Counted from the stretch's first letter, positions 1 through 11,530 are shown. The stretch is DNA of 64,000 nucleotides from Entoloma clypeatum (GCA_963565915.1 OY751487.1:1240001-1304000); one strand, 5' to 3'. The notes: generated from the letters alone by a model not told the origin. Translations and numbers: made by a program.

Positions 1-142
1 GAACTTTGGGGTCATTGGGAGGAGTACCGGAAGATCCACTAGGCCCTGCGTCAGGCAGGGCTAAGGGGGAACTAGGTTCCACTTCTTCCTGTCATAATCG
101 GAGAACATTGCGGAGCCGGGAAGGCTCACACTGCTGTTTCTC

Positions 143-2952
143 TCAATTCATGGCTTCATGCCAAGAGCGTGTATGATTGATGTCGCGTTGTTGTTGCATG
201 GGGTGACGTTGCTTCCCGTAGATGTTGCCTTCCTGTCGAGGCGGGTTAGCATTCCTTCGTGGTTGAGGGACATCAGCAGGCGGAGGATTCGCCGGCTGGT
301 TCTGGACCTCAGGATCATCCTGATTTGAAGGTGGTACATCAGCGCTGTCGCACTGGTTTCCATTTGGAGCAGAAGGGGGATCGGAGGATTCATCTCTGCT
401 CGGCTGATTATGCCAGCGGGAATGATAATGAACATCTCCGTCTCCGAAGTGGTGATCAACATCATCATCAGGGTTTCCATCATCCTGAGACTCATCATGG
501 GAAGGCTCATTTCCCATGGGTGTGTGTTGTGGCACTTTGGTATCCGGACACCTTGGAAAGAGTGTTTCATCAAATACCGCGGTAGTACCAATAAAGATAC
601 TGTATTTATCAGTCATAAACTGATATGCTTTTATTCCTGGTTTAAAACCCATGAAGGTCATCAGCTCCGCTTGTGGATTTAATTGATTCACACAGTGTTC
701 TTCAGGAATATAAACATAGGCAGTGCAGCCTAAAACACAGAGATTTGATACATCTGGTTTTTCCCCTTTTAGAGATTCAAAAGGTGTTTTCCAATAAAGT
801 TGTTTAATTGGCATGCGATTATAGACATGCACGGCATGTAAAACGCAAAACTCCCACCATGATTGTGGTAAGCAGGCAGCAAATCGCATCGCCTGTGCTT
901 TCTCTACAATGGTGCAGTTAATCCTTTCAGCTCGACCGTTTTGTTGGGGTGTATTGGGAGCTGAAATTTCCACGGCAATTCCAGGATCCTCGAGGTATTT
1001 TACTATCCGTTTCCTTTTTGAATTCTCCCCCTCCATCAAAACGCCATCGGCGAAATTGGGCATTAAACTGGGTTTTCATAAGCGTTGTCCACTTTTTGAA
1101 TGCATCAGAGGTATCGGATTTGAGTTTCAACAATACCGTCCAAGCATGCCCAGAATAATCATCCAAGAAGCTGACGTAGTATTTAAATTTGTGATAGGAG
1201 GCAACAGGAAACTCTTTGAGGTCCAAATGGAGCAACTCAAAGGGTCTGGAAGCACGTGAAGATGAAGGAGGGAAGCTTTTCAACCTCAACTTCGCTTCTG
1301 CGCAGGGATGGCATGGCTTATCCTTAAGGGGAAATTGGACATCCCTTGGGAATCCATCACATGTGTCGGGTGCCTTTTTCAGGACATCTTTACCAGGGCG
1401 TGCAAACCGCTGATGCCAAATGCTGTAATTGGCTTTATAGACATCAATATTTCTAGCATTTAGCTGTGTGATTTGTTCAACGCGTGTATTTACCCAGTAT
1501 ATTGATGAACCGGGAAAATGAGGTTCACATCTAAGTACACACTTTCCATCTTTGAAGAAACTAAGATTGTCAGCTGAGCCAGCGACATTTAATCCAGATT
1601 CTTGAAGAATTTTGCCCATCAACATGAGGCGAGTGGAAAGCTCCGGGATGTGTAGAACCGGATAAAGCCGAGTCGTTAGACTTCTTGGCTTTCCTTGACG
1701 TGATGGTATCGTGTGAGTGATAAACATGGTCCCTCTTCCTTTTATAGAGATCTTTGCTTTGCCCACAGTTTGGGCAGTACAGACAGATTTCTCTTCTTCG
1801 TATGTTGCAAAGTCACTCATCTCTGCGGTGAAGTGCATACTAGTGCCGGAATCCATGATCCACTCGGCGTCATTAGTATCTTTGGATTTGTTCTTACATT
1901 TCGAACATGAAGCAAAATGATCAAATATTTCCTCCATGAAGGAGGCAGCAACGACAGGTGAATTTAAATAACTACAACCCGGTTCTAGTGACTCATCACA
2001 AATCTGGGTGTGTTCTTCTGTCATTGTGTGCTCATGTGAAATTTGTGAAAGAACATACCTCGGGTCGTCGCATGACGATCCTCTGAAAAGCTTGTCGTCG
2101 ACTTCATCCACCCAACTGTAACGTGTCCACTTGGACGGTCCAGGTTCATCTTTGTCATACTCATATTCCTCATCGAAGTCCATCACAGTATTGGCATCAT
2201 AATCTTGGTGTTCCATCAGGAACAGGGAAGCCTCGTCCATTACCTCATTGTCAGGGGTCGAATATACCCCCAGAATGTCTTCGGGGTATATGACATTATT
2301 GACGTTTTGGAGGGTCTGGGACATTCCCACGATGCCAAGAGATGTGACAATGTTGCGTGCTGCCTGCATCTCAGGGTACATCGACGGTTGATTAACTGGA
2401 GCACCTGTGAAGTGTTGCACAGACATGTTTGTCATGTGATCGAGGAGTTCTCTTGCATCAGCAGTCATGATATGTTCAGCGGGACTAGATGTCAACCACG
2501 ATTCGAGAGGAGGACGATGACGGGGGTCAGTTGTCGGAGTAGAAGATGGTTGGGGGGGAATGACGTGTCCTGAGCCTGTGACAGTGGTGAAGGGAGGTGT
2601 CGGCAGATTCATAGTCATTGCCAATGAGGCAACATGAGAGCAGCCGGCAGTGTCACCTGCAGCGGCCTCTTGGGTGTGCTGGGCCTTTTTCCAACTCCGC
2701 GACCCTTCCTTTTTGGGTATGAACAGCTGCTTTTTGTTTTGATCACCGGAATTGTTCGACGGTGTCTCCTTTGCCTTTCCTTTTCCTTTGTTCTGTCAAA
2801 GCGGCTGTCAGGGAGGTTGGCTGAATCCAGTCCCCAGATACAAGCATCCAGGTCCCTTCAAACTGTAAAAACCCTGTCATCTTATCGCTCCACTCCTTCC
2901 AGTTAGAGCCGGTCATTTTGACGACAGCGGATTTGTAATCAAAAGAAGACAT
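143..2952 (-). pseudogene. Copia H gag-protease-integrase, frame-broken
   Basis: Translation starts at the ATG at 2952 (MSSFDYKSAVV), just after a leader splice acceptor, and gives a Copia gag N-terminus ending at a stop at 2743. A second open frame (2624-927) carries the retropepsin motif MDSGTSMHF, a GAG-pre-integrase zinc region (HQRF, then CHPCAEAK) and the first integrase Asp in LHLDLK. Near 1020-1050 the frame shifts and a third segment (1063-143) supplies PQQNGRAERIN with the catalytic Glu, followed by an acidic/Pro-rich linker. DGGGEF replaces the usual D-N-G-G-E-F around the second Asp. At least two frame breaks make a functional polyprotein unlikely; the RT is outside the window. 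Confidence 0.8.
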
Positions 2953-2983
2953 GTTTTGATGCGAAGGGTGAGAGTGCAAAAGA

Positions 2984-3482
2984 CTGGAAATAGAATGTGT
3001 CAGTCACATGTCAAATCGCTGGATCTTAGATGAAACAGGGACACAGCAACATGTGTTTTGCTCCACTAGGGTCCATCAGACCCCTATTCCACGTTTAACG
3101 TCATACACAGAGTTAACTGGTAGACACATGTATGGAGGCGGATGGGCATCACGATCATCGGGGTATTATCGCCCAGATCTGCTAGCTCATTGCACTACAC
3201 AATGATGTGGGATTAAACATCCACATAATCATTAATGTTGTATGTACAGATCAAGGTGCACTTGATCTATCGTGTTCGCAATGTAGCAGCATTGAGTCTA
3301 CTAAGACTGCCAGCGACGAGCGCAATGGCGAGTCTCAGGGCTCATGACCTGTTGGAACAGCATACGATCACATCAACACTGGAGATGATCACAGTGGATG
3401 GGTCGTCGAGCAGTCCAGTAGTACTCTATGCTACGTGCTACGGATCGTGTATCTACGATAGAGAGAGAACCTTACTACTAAC
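2984..3482 (-). other. Predicted leader intron of Copia H
   Basis: Donor GTTAGT lies inside the LTR at 3482. The acceptor is a CTGAC branch, a pyrimidine-rich tract and CAG ending at 2984, about 30 nt before the gag ATG. Copia F and C have the same layout. Splicing would remove the PBS. Inferred from consensus only. Confidence 0.45.
3332..3349 (-). other. Primer-binding site of Copia H (half-tRNA type)
   Basis: Minus-strand GGTCATGAGCCCTGAGAC directly follows the LTR. It is nearly complementary to the anticodon arm of initiator tRNA-Met (CAU anticodon, conserved ATAACC side), the primer class used by Drosophila copia and yeast Ty5. One base departs from the GGTTATG form seen in Copia C and F. 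Confidence 0.55.
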
Positions 3483-3640
3483 CTTGAGAGGTGTTTGCAG
3501 GTGGGGGTTACTTGGTAAGAGTATTATATTGCACAGAGAATAAGGACAGTCTTATATACTAGTCTACTTATTTGTACACTATTTGTACATCATGGGGTTG
3601 AGCACATGGCACATCTAATGGAAGCGGAACTCGTTCAACA
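3350..3640 (-). repeat. 5' LTR of Copia H
   Basis: A 291-bp LTR, beginning TGTTGAACG and ending CCAACA on the minus strand. It contains the TATA-like TATATAAG and a donor-like AAG/GTTAGT at 3482. The inner boundary is placed by the adjacent tRNA-like PBS; the partner LTR is outside the window, so the ends are not confirmed by comparison. Confidence 0.65.
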
Positions 3641-3645
3641 TCGAA

Positions 3646-3873
3646 GTCTGATGGATTGGCAGGTTTTTCTCAACGCACACCCGGATTGGCCGGAGCAAGC
3701 GGAGTGGGTATAATAGCGGGTGCGGGAGCAGGTGGGATAGGTGGCAGAGCTGGGGCAGGAATTGTGTTGAAGGCGAGGAGGAGTTGGTCAAGTTGAGTCA
3801 AGATATCAGCGAGAGTTTGATGTTGTTCCTGGAACTCATGCTCGAGCTGTTCAAGGCAATTGGGGTCGTCCAT
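3646..3873 (-). pseudogene. Gag N-terminal fragment of Gypsy G
   Basis: From the ATG at 3873 the frame gives MDDPNCLEQLEHEFQEQ, a coiled-coil-like stretch, then a Pro/Ala-rich segment, as in gags of chromodomain Gypsy elements. A TGA at about 3670 interrupts it; the same frame then continues (EKPANPSDFD) to the Copia H insertion at 3640. No further gag or pol of G is in the window. The family assignment rests on the adjoining LTR and on composition. Confidence 0.5.
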
Positions 3874-4022
3874 TACTATGTGCGGAGCAGAATCACCAGT
3901 TACGGAGAGGTAATTAGAAGAACTGGAAGGGGTGTGAGATGTATCAGAGTCAGACGTGGACGAAGCTGCTCCGAAGCGCGGAATCGTGACAACAATGCAA
4001 TCAGACCCAGTCCAATTAGAAG

Positions 4023-4031
4023 AGAACTTTC
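4023..4031 (-). other. Self-primer binding site of Gypsy G
   Basis: Minus-strand GAAAGTTCT, 3 nt downstream of the LTR, is perfectly complementary to AGAACTTTC at the predicted transcript start inside the LTR (4162-4154). This matches the Tf1-type self-primer layout seen in the other Gypsy families of this window. Confidence 0.45.
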
Positions 4032-4034
4032 TAC

Positions 4035-4467
4035 TGTAAGGGCGACCTTACGATCCAAGACTCAAACTCAGATACTTGCAAGGGAGATCCGAAGTTTAGA
4101 TTGAGCAGTCTGATAAGTAATACAACACACACCTTGCAAGGGAGATCCAAAGCGAAAGTTCTAAGGATTCCCCTGCAAGCTAGTGAGATAAATAGTAAAA
4201 TGAGATATGAAATAAGAGATAAAACGAGACGCATGAATGATGAGCAATGATCGGGAGTAGCGATGAAGGATGAATGGAAACAAGATGAATGATAGTACCT
4301 GTGATCCGACGTGTGGAGTAGCGGATGGGGGCAGAGTCGTCGGATGCGGAGAGGTGGATAAGATGTCGGAGACAGTGGATACGATTGGAGGATGTCAGAG
4401 ATGGTGGAATAGAAAGGAAAGGAAGAAAGGAAAGGAAAAGTGAAAAGTGAAAGTGGTTGCCCTTACA
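4035..4467 (-). repeat. 5' LTR of Gypsy G
   Basis: A 433-bp LTR with terminal inverted repeat TGTAAGGGC / GCCCTTACA. On the minus strand a TATTTAT box at 4194 lies 32 bp before AGAACTTTC (4162-4154). The complement of that sequence follows the LTR at 4031-4023 after 3 nt, a self-priming arrangement. Confidence 0.6.
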
Positions 4468-4802
4468 GACATCGACCTCCTCCCAAGGTAGGACAGCTAT
4501 GCTTCCTCCTCCGGAACCTCCAATCATACCTCCGCAGATTTCACTCATTAACACAGCCGCATTTATGAGGACATGCAAATTGCCTGGTACACAATCCTTT
4601 CAACTTCACCTTTTGACTCCCTCTGTTTCCACTCACTCCACATCCGCTTCCGACACCCCCGACTTGACAAACGTACCCAAGGAATACCACGACTATGCTG
4701 ACGTCTTCAGTAAAGGAAAAGCAAACACTCTCCCACCACACCGTCCCTACAACCTCAAGATTGAACTCGAAGAGGGTTCCACTCCCCCGTTTGGTCCAAT
4801 CT
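4468..4802 (+). pseudogene. Gypsy A pol, protease-RT linker
   Basis: The frame reads from [20 protein letters not shown] into [18 protein letters not shown] and [16 protein letters not shown], the conserved lead-in to Gypsy reverse transcriptase. It stops at FGPI where the 171-bp inverted block begins. In copy B the same text continues directly into [14 protein letters not shown], and A carries that continuation in inverted form at 4895-4973. No protease active site is present in this piece. Confidence 0.8.
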
Positions 4803-4973
4803 GACATTAGACATAGTAAGCTCGTAAGAGGGCGCCGAGTCGGGCTGATAAGTAAAAGATATGATGTGGTCCTCATACCATAGAGTCCGTAACAGAGGGT
4901 CAGATGAATCCAATGGTGAGATGTTCGTCAATGAATTCACGGAGGGCATTGAGTTTGGTTTGTGAAAGGGAGT
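4803..4973. other. 171-bp micro-inversion across the Gypsy E / Gypsy A junction
   Basis: Bases 4803-4894 are the reverse complement of the first 92 bp of the E LTR (compare 11129-11220). Then come GAGGG (reverse complement of TSD CCCTC) and the reverse complement of A pol coding for SLSQTKLNALREFIDE. Flipping the block restores both the A reading frame and a 402-bp E LTR, equal in length to the 3' LTR. The inversion must therefore postdate the insertion of E. Confidence 0.85.
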
Positions 4974-5283
4974 TACTTTCGCAACCTTCGATTTCCAGTC
5001 TGACTCATTACATTACTTTGTCATCCCCTTTAGTATACTTCGCTCCCGCGCTGACTTGCTTTCCGCAGTCAGCTTACTCACTGTACATAGCCTTCCGCAG
5101 TCGCCTTACTCATGCGCACTGCCTTCCGCAGTACTGACTCATCCGCTACCGCCTATAGTCAGTACCTATATAAACCTCTTGTACTATAGTAGATTCCTTA
5201 GATTTAGCAATCACTTTGCTCTTCGCCTTTCCACTTTCCTGCATACTCTGCCCGAACCTTGGAACGGTTTGTTAAGCATAACA
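4974..5283 (+). repeat. 5' LTR of Gypsy E, non-inverted remainder
   Basis: 310 bp matching 11221-11530 with two CpG differences. TATATAAA at 5167 precedes the predicted self-primer AGATTTAGCAA (5200-5210) by 33 bp. The LTR ends AAGCATAACA. The missing first 92 bp lie inverted at 4803-4894. Confidence 0.9.
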
Positions 5284-5285
5284 AG

Positions 5286-5296
5286 TTGCTAAAACT
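5286..5296 (+). other. Self-primer binding site of Gypsy E
   Basis: TTGCTAAAACT begins 2 nt after the LTR. Its reverse complement matches 10 of 11 bases of AGATTTAGCAA, which starts 33 bp downstream of the TATA box. It does not resemble a tRNA 3' end. Confidence 0.5.
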
Positions 5297-5738
5297 CGTT
5301 AGGTTTGCCCAGAGCGAAGAGAGCAACTACCGGACGAGTCAAGACGTCGCGCTTCTTTGAAGACTTCACCAGTAACCCATTCAGCACGCCAGAAGCCCGA
5401 CAGGAGGAGCTAAGTCCTCGAGACAGTATCGATTTTACACTCATCCAGCAGTACATCGAATCAGAGATCCGTCGCATCCTACAGCAGGTGCTTGACGAAG
5501 AACTAGACAATGACGAGCATCGCCCCCACGGCGAGATAGCACAGAGCGTCCATCTTGCTCAGCAACACCAGATCGCGCGTTACAACGCCCGACAGAACGA
5601 ACTCGAAAGTTTTCGTGTTCAAGAAGGACCTCAGACAGGTCGGATCACAGAGATCAGAGAGTTTATCGGTGTCCAGACAACCGTTATCAGAAGATTGATT
5701 AGGATGCTCACATCGAGACGTCCCAGAACCACATCATC

Positions 5739-6941
5739 ATGTCTTACTCGAAGCAGCAGATCTACGCCCACTTCACCACCGAAGAACAACAGACCGAGTA
5801 CAACCGCTGGGCACGAAACGAGAGACTTGACCCCTTCTCGAGACCAACAGACGCGCAGGAACAGAGATTCCTTAGAGATTTACAGAAGAAATACTCTGAA
5901 CGTTTTACCACCGATTCCGCCGACGAGTCCCCTGACGAATTTACTTTTGACTCCGCGCAGTCAGATATCAAACAGACGCCTAGAACAGGGACTCATTTTC
6001 AATCCTTACCTGTATCCCGAACCCCATCTTCATCCCAACAACCCGACCCCTCTTCTCCTCCGCAGACTCTAGACATGGCAGAAGCCCCGGCTGTACAAAT
6101 GATGGATACATCCAAGATCATCAAGGATCCTGGGATGTTCAAGGACAGATACACCTTTGATGAGTGGTGGAAGGCCACCAAACTATACATCAGGTTCCAA
6201 AAGAGCCTCACAGATGATCAGAAGATTCTTGCGGTGCTATCCCACATGATGGAAGGGTCCGGCAGACACTGGGCCAGTAACAAGTTAGACGCTCTTGCTG
6301 TTGACAATGAGAACATCACCTGGCTAGGTTTTTCTGATGATATCGCCACACGATTCTCCATCGCCAACAAGTCGGTCGCTGCCAAAGCGAGACTCGAAGT
6401 CCTGAAACAAGAGAAATGTACTGTTGATGAATTCTTGGATGAATTCGAAGAACTCTTGAAGCTGTCAAACCTTGGCAAAGAAACTGGGAAATACATCCTA
6501 TAGAAGAACGTCAACCGCAGAATCTCTGAACAAGTGGCTAGCGATGGCAAGACGTACACCAATTACGCAAAGGAGATCCGAAACAAGGGACAACAGATGG
6601 AAGGACATGCACTGGTCATCCGAGGTGGCGGCGACATGCGCACCGGATCAGGTACCACTTATGGTGGTCAGGGCAAAGCCATGGAAATCGACAAAGCAGG
6701 AGTAGCCCGTTGCTACAACTGTCAACGCTTCGGTCATCTGGCTAAAGACTGTAGCGCTCCAAAGAAGAAAGATGGTCGCAAGTGTTTCAACTGTGACCAA
6801 GAAGGCCATATTGCGCGCAACTGCCGCAAGCCGAAGAAGAACTCCGGAAGGGTTAGGAAGGTGTCCGAGGAAGATGCTGAGAATGATGAAACCACAATCT
6901 TAGAAGCCGACGAGAAGGATTTTCCCGAAGGGTCTGATTAA
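5739..6941 (+). pseudogene. Gypsy E gag (nucleocapsid with two zinc knuckles), one nonsense codon
   Basis: The ATG at 5739 opens MSYSKQQIYAHF. A retrotransposon Gag domain follows at about residues 125-255 (DRYTFDEWW, DQKILAVLSHM, CTVDEFLDEFEELL). A TAG at 6501-6503 ends it early, but the same frame continues to 6941 through two CCHC knuckles, CYNCQRFGHLAKDC and CFNCDQEGHIARNC, and an acidic tail. The intact product would be about 400 aa, the usual size. An upstream open frame (5305-5738) has no ATG and is left uncalled. Confidence 0.85.
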
Positions 6942-6982
6942 ACAACGCTAAGTCGCGACCCTTATCTATTAAACAGACTTGC

Positions 6983-9900
6983 TTGCCTTGTATGACTGCA
7001 GACAATAGAACCTATGTCATCCCTGCCAAGCGAGCCGCTGCGTCAACTAAGATTGTGAAGGGAGATAAACCTCCGAAAAGACGAGAAATCAGGCTGTCAG
7101 CTCAGCTCAGGACACAACGAGGACCAAAGGTTATCCGACCTGAGGTTGACAGCGGATGTGAACGCACATGCATCCATCCCAGAATAGTACGCGAACAGAA
7201 CCTCCCCATGTGAGGAATACTGCCCGTAGCAATTCTAAATGCGGATGGATCGCCAAATCGACAACAGAAAGCAAACCAACTTGCCAAAGTCAAACTGGAT
7301 TTGGGAGCACATCAGGAAACCATGGAAGCAATGGTACTGGACATTGGGAGAACGGACATGCTCTTGGGACACGACTGGTTGGTACACCACAACCCCACAA
7401 TCAATTGGACAACCGGCGCGGTAACATTTAACCGGTGCCCAACAACATGCCGAACCAAACACTCGGATTTCAGGATTAACCTTAATGGTCGCAAACACCG
7501 GGTTCGCATGGTTGAAGTGCGCGACAAAGATGCACCCAAAAAGTCGGATCAGAAATGGAAGCCTGGAGACCCTATTTTGGAAGCTGTCACTCCCACACCA
7601 CCTCCCACAACCAAACGACCCTCATATGTTGAACGATTTGCTCACCTCTTCGAAAAAGAGAACTTTGACAAGATCCCAAAGGAGAGGGAATGGGACCATG
7701 GTATTGAACTTACACCGGACGCACCAAAGGAACTAGGGGGAAGCACATATCCTATGACGCAAAAGGAACAAGAGGAATTGGACGCATTCATTGACGAGGG
7801 TCTAGCGACAGGAAAGATCCGCCCGTCCAAATCCCCTTATGCCTCCCCTTGCTTCTTCATCAACAAGAAGGATGGCTCCAAACGATTGGTACAAGATTAC
7901 CGCATGGTCAATAAATTCATGGTCAACGACAAGTTCCCACTCCCACGAATATCCGATCTCTTGGATGTACTGAAAGATGCGGTCTACTTCAATAAAATGG
8001 ACATCATGTGGGGCTATAACAACATCCGGATTAAGGAGGGCGATGAATGGAAAGCTGCCTTCCTCACCAGTCGAGGATTGTTCGAACCATTGGTCATGTT
8101 TTTCGGTCTTTGCAACTCCCTGAGAACATTCTCTCAAATGATGGCTAGTCTATTCCAGGACCAAATCCGCCGACGTATCTGCGTGATCTACATGGATGAC
8201 ATCGTGGTTATCGGTAAAACCAAGGAAGAACTCACGCGAAACACTGAAGAAATCCTACAGATCCTATTGAACAATGATTTGTTCCTAAAGGAGAAGAAGT
8301 GTTTATGGGAAGTAACAAAATGTCCTATATTGGGATATGTGGTTGGTGAGGGACATGTTGAGATGGAAACTGAGAAGGTGGATACAATTCGAAACTGGCG
8401 AGCACCCACGTCAAAAAGGAAGTTCAGAAGTTCCTTGGATTTGCTAACTTCTATCAACATTTTATTGAAGGGTACTCAAACATCGCGAAACCTCTCACCG
8501 CGCTCACAGGCGGTACGGCATTTACTTGGGGACCAACAGAGCAGCAAGCTTTTGAAGGTCTCATATGGGCAATTACATTGGCACCAGTCTTGGCATTACC
8601 GAAACCAGAGGGACAGTTCAGGGTTGAAACCGATGCATCGGGCTATGCAATTGGAGCAGTACTCTCTCAGAAGCAAAACGACAAATGGCACCCCATTGCA
8701 TTCTTGTCGCAGACCATGTCTGCGGCCGAACAAAATTACGAGATATACGACAAGGAACTCCTGGCAGTCATGGAAGCATTGAAAGATTGGAGACACTATC
8801 TGCTTGAAGCCAGGGAACGTTTCGAGATCTTGACCGATCACAAGAACCTGGAATATTTCCGTCGTCCCCAGGACCTGAATCAACGACAGCGACGCTGGAA
8901 AATGAAGTTACAAGACTATGACTTTGAATTACGGCATGTGCCCGGCAAGACCAATGCGAAAGCGGACATCCTGTCACGCTTACCCTGGTATGAAGCGGAA
9001 CTCAAACCACAGGACAGTGACCAAATGCTCAAGGAGGGACTATTCTTGAAACAGTTGGAATCAGAAGATGTGGTACAAATGGAGATGTTCATGGAGGAAC
9101 AATTCTTTGAAGGGGGTGAAACATCTGATTCCATCAAAATTGGAAACATCATGACCATTGAAAATCCGTGGATGGCACGCATCAAGGGTTCAAACCGCAT
9201 GGAGACAGAAGTAGCGCAGGGCCTAAAAAAGAATCCTCATTGGTATCAGCAAGAGAATGGGATCACCTACGCAGGAGAACGAGTCTATGTCCCGCCAGAC
9301 CCACAATTACGACAAGAATTGATGTTTGAGTCACACGATGCACCAGTGGCTGGACATCCAGGACAGTACCGGACACATGAACTCCTCACTCGTACCTACT
9401 GGTGGCCTACCATACTGCATGATGTGAAGAAGTACGTGAAGGGTTGCGACACTTGTCAATGCAACAAGATTAACCGACAAAAGCGACATGCTCCGCTACA
9501 TCCCCATGCAGCACCAAGTCACCCATGGGAAGACATAGGAATCGACGTCGTGGGACCAATACCAGAATCTGATGGAAAAAACGCAATTCTGGTCATCACG
9601 GATAGACATTCGAAGATGCTTCACCTTATTCTGACAACCGTGGAACTATCAGCTGAAGGATTAGCCAAGATCTATCGGGATCAGATATGGAAGCTTCATG
9701 GAATCCCCAAGAAGATCATCAGCGATAGGGGACCACAGTTCGCTGCGAAGTTCATGGAGATACTCTGCCGCATGCTAGGGATCAAAAGGAACCTGTCCAC
9801 CGCATACCACCCACAGACTGATGGACAGGCTGAGCGATCGCATCAGGAGACGGAAGCGTTCTTACGAAACTTTGTCAACCATCTACAGGATGATTGGGCT

Positions 9901-10590
9901 GAATGGATCGCAATCGCAGAGTTCCAGTACAATGACAAGGAACATCAGGCGACGAAGCACACCCCATTCTACCTCAACTACGGTTTACATCCGTGGAAGG
10001 GAGAGCTCGTGTTAGAAGATACCAATCCGGCTGCCAACAACTTCTTGAAAAAACTCAAACAGGCACGAGAAGAAGCCAATGCTGCGCTGAAACAAGCACA
10101 GGATCAGATGAAGAAGACAGTTGACACACGGCAAAGTCCGTCTTGGGACTACCGCATCGGAGACAAGGTGTGGCTGGAAGGGACTAACATCAGGACCGAT
10201 CGACCCTCAAAGAAACTTGATGCACTCCGACATGGACCATTCAAAGTCCTAGAGAAGAAAGGAGCTAGCGCGTACCTTCTTGATCTTCCGAAGACTTGGA
10301 AGATGATTCACCCTGTATTCAATGAGACCCTGTTGTCACCATATGAAACTCCGAAGTACGCCATCCAGAAAAAGAAACCAGCCCCTGATCCGATCATTGT
10401 CGAAGGATGAGAAGAGTACCATGTGTCTACGATCCTAGACTCTCAAAAGTTCCGCGGAAAGATCCAATACCTCGTCCAGTGGGAAGGATATGGTCCAGAA
10501 GAGAACACATGGGAACCTCGAGCTAATGTTCAGAACGCCCAAGATTTGATCTGTGATTTCCATCGGCAGAATCCGTCTCGCCCACCATAA
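6983..10590 (+). pseudogene. Gypsy E pol: protease, RT, RNase H, integrase, chromodomain; broken
   Basis: Protease motif EVDSGCERTC is near 7143. A TGA at 7211-7213, then MLLGHDWLVHHNPTINW, ends the protease region. RT spans about 7640-8400, with YMDDIVVI near 8190. A frameshift at about 8412 (a short A run) moves the reading into a second frame giving [11 protein letters not shown], RNase H (VETDASGYAIGAVLS), the integrase zinc region (HDAPVAGHPGQ ... CDTCQ), catalytic Asp in IDVVGP, Asp in SDRGPQF and Glu in GQAERSHQE. A TGA at 10408-10410 separates a chromodomain ([12 protein letters not shown] ... [17 protein letters not shown]) ending at 10590. Catalytic residues remain although the frame is broken. 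Confidence 0.88.
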
Positions 10591-10722
10591 AAGACAGCTC
10601 TCAGAACCCATGGCAGTATCGACCTCATCAGTCAACCACACACCGAGTTCCCCGCTCTAGTCTTCTCCCTGCCCAATATAGCCTCCCCCTTCTTCTTCTA
10701 TCTCTCAACCATCCTCGCCGCC

Positions 10723-11094
10723 ATGTCCAACACCACCGTTACCTCCACCTCTACCACCGACATCAACCCCACCATCGCCGCCCTCATGAACGAAGCACTC
10801 TCCATGAGAGACCAAATCTGTGCTCTCGAAACTTCCCTTGCCGACCTCCTCCATCACCAGATGCATATCCGGCTTCACTCGCTGTCCAACCTACCCGTCG
10901 CCCCAATTCCCGAGGAAAAACAAATTCTCGGAAATTACACCAGCACCCTTGTAATCGAGAATCAACGTATTCGGCTGGCTATCAAAGGCCTCGAACTCGC
11001 CGTAGCCATCAACGAGGAGTTGATATATGATTGGAGCCTCAAGGAAAGTCCGAACTGGTCCGATCCCGGCAACAACAAGGGATGGGGACAGTGA
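10723..11094 (+). CDS. Gypsy E third ORF, 123 aa, coiled-coil-like, unknown
   Basis: A sense-strand ORF between the chromodomain and the 3' LTR, start [10 protein letters not shown], stop at 11092-11094. It opens with a Ser/Thr-rich stretch, then heptad-like Leu/Ile spacing ([19 protein letters not shown], then [16 protein letters not shown]), suggesting one or two coiled coils. No zinc motif, membrane segment or known domain is recognised. Its position resembles the extra ORFs some Gypsy elements carry after pol. It could be captured host sequence or a structural helper. It remains open while gag and pol are broken, but it is short enough for that to be chance. Confidence 0.45.
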   Translation: MSNTTVTSTSTTDINPTIAALMNEALSMRDQICALETSLADLLHHQMHIRLHSLSNLPVAPIPEEKQILGNYTSTLVIENQRIRLAIKGLELAVAINEELIYDWSLKESPNWSDPGNNKGWGQ

Positions 11095-11128
11095 CTCTGT
11101 GAGGACACAGAGCTTGGGGAGGGGAACA

Positions 11129-11530
11129 TGTTATGGACTCTACGGTATGAGGACCACGTCATATCTTTTACTTATCAGCCCGACTCGGTGCCCTCTTACG
11201 AGCTTACTATGTCTAATGTCTACTTTTGCAACCTTCGATTTCCAGTCTGACTCATTACATTACTTTGTCATCCCCTTTAGTATACTTCGCTCCCGCGCTG
11301 ACTTGCTTTCCGCAGTCAGCTTACTCACTGTACATAGCCTTCCGCAGTCGCCTTACTCATGCGCACTGCCTTCCGCAGTACTGACTCATCCGCTACCGCC
11401 TATAGTCAGTACCTATATAAACCTCTTGTACTATAGTAGATTCCTTAGATTTAGCAATCACTTTGCTCTTCGCCTTTCCACTTTCCTGCATACTCTGCCC
11501 GAACCTTGGAATGGTTTGTTAAGCATAACA
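11129..11530 (+). repeat. 3' LTR of Gypsy E
   Basis: 402 bp, TGTTATGGAC ... AAGCATAACA, followed by TSD CCCTC at 11531-11535. It supplies the intact order for reading the inverted 5' LTR. Confidence 0.92.

Larger units (their letters stand above)
1..3640 (-). mobile_element. Copia H, 5' part of a Ty1/Copia element (cut by window edge)
   Basis: On the minus strand the order is LTR (3350-3640), primer-binding site (3332-3349), leader, gag N-terminus, protease, integrase. This is Ty1/Copia order, with integrase before reverse transcriptase; the RT and second LTR lie left of position 1. The element interrupts the gag of Gypsy G at 3640/3641, and the flanking TCGAA (3641-3645) should be one copy of its target duplication. 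The gag-pol frame is broken, so this copy is probably dead. Confidence 0.85.
3641..4467 (-). mobile_element. Gypsy G, 5' LTR and gag start (truncated by Copia H)
   Basis: A minus-strand fragment comprising an LTR (4035-4467), a short leader and the start of gag, cut at 3640 by Copia H. The right LTR end abuts the pol frame of Gypsy A, so G inserted into A. Its other end and second target-site copy lie left of the window. Confidence 0.65.
4803..11530 (+). mobile_element. Gypsy E, full-length chromodomain Ty3/Gypsy element, decayed
   Basis: It has two LTRs (the 5' one partly inverted: 4803-4894 plus 4974-5283; the 3' one 11129-11530, both 402 bp), with gag, pol, chromodomain and a small third ORF between them. 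TSD CCCTC is at 11531-11535 and, flipped, at 4895-4899. I count 6 LTR differences, all C/T or G/A at CpG. Stops in gag and pol and a pol frameshift indicate a dead copy. The PPT-like GGGGAGGGGAACA precedes the 3' LTR. Confidence 0.88.

Noticed and set aside
3235..3543. 102-aa plus-strand open frame
   Set aside because: Lies in the LTR and leader of Copia H on the antisense strand, with no motif.
4541..4876. 111-aa minus-strand open frame
   Set aside because: Opposite strand of Gypsy A pol plus the inverted LTR block.
5305..5738. Open frame upstream of Gypsy E gag
   Set aside because: No ATG and no recognised motif. The composition looks coding-like, but it could not be linked to gag by a credible splice.
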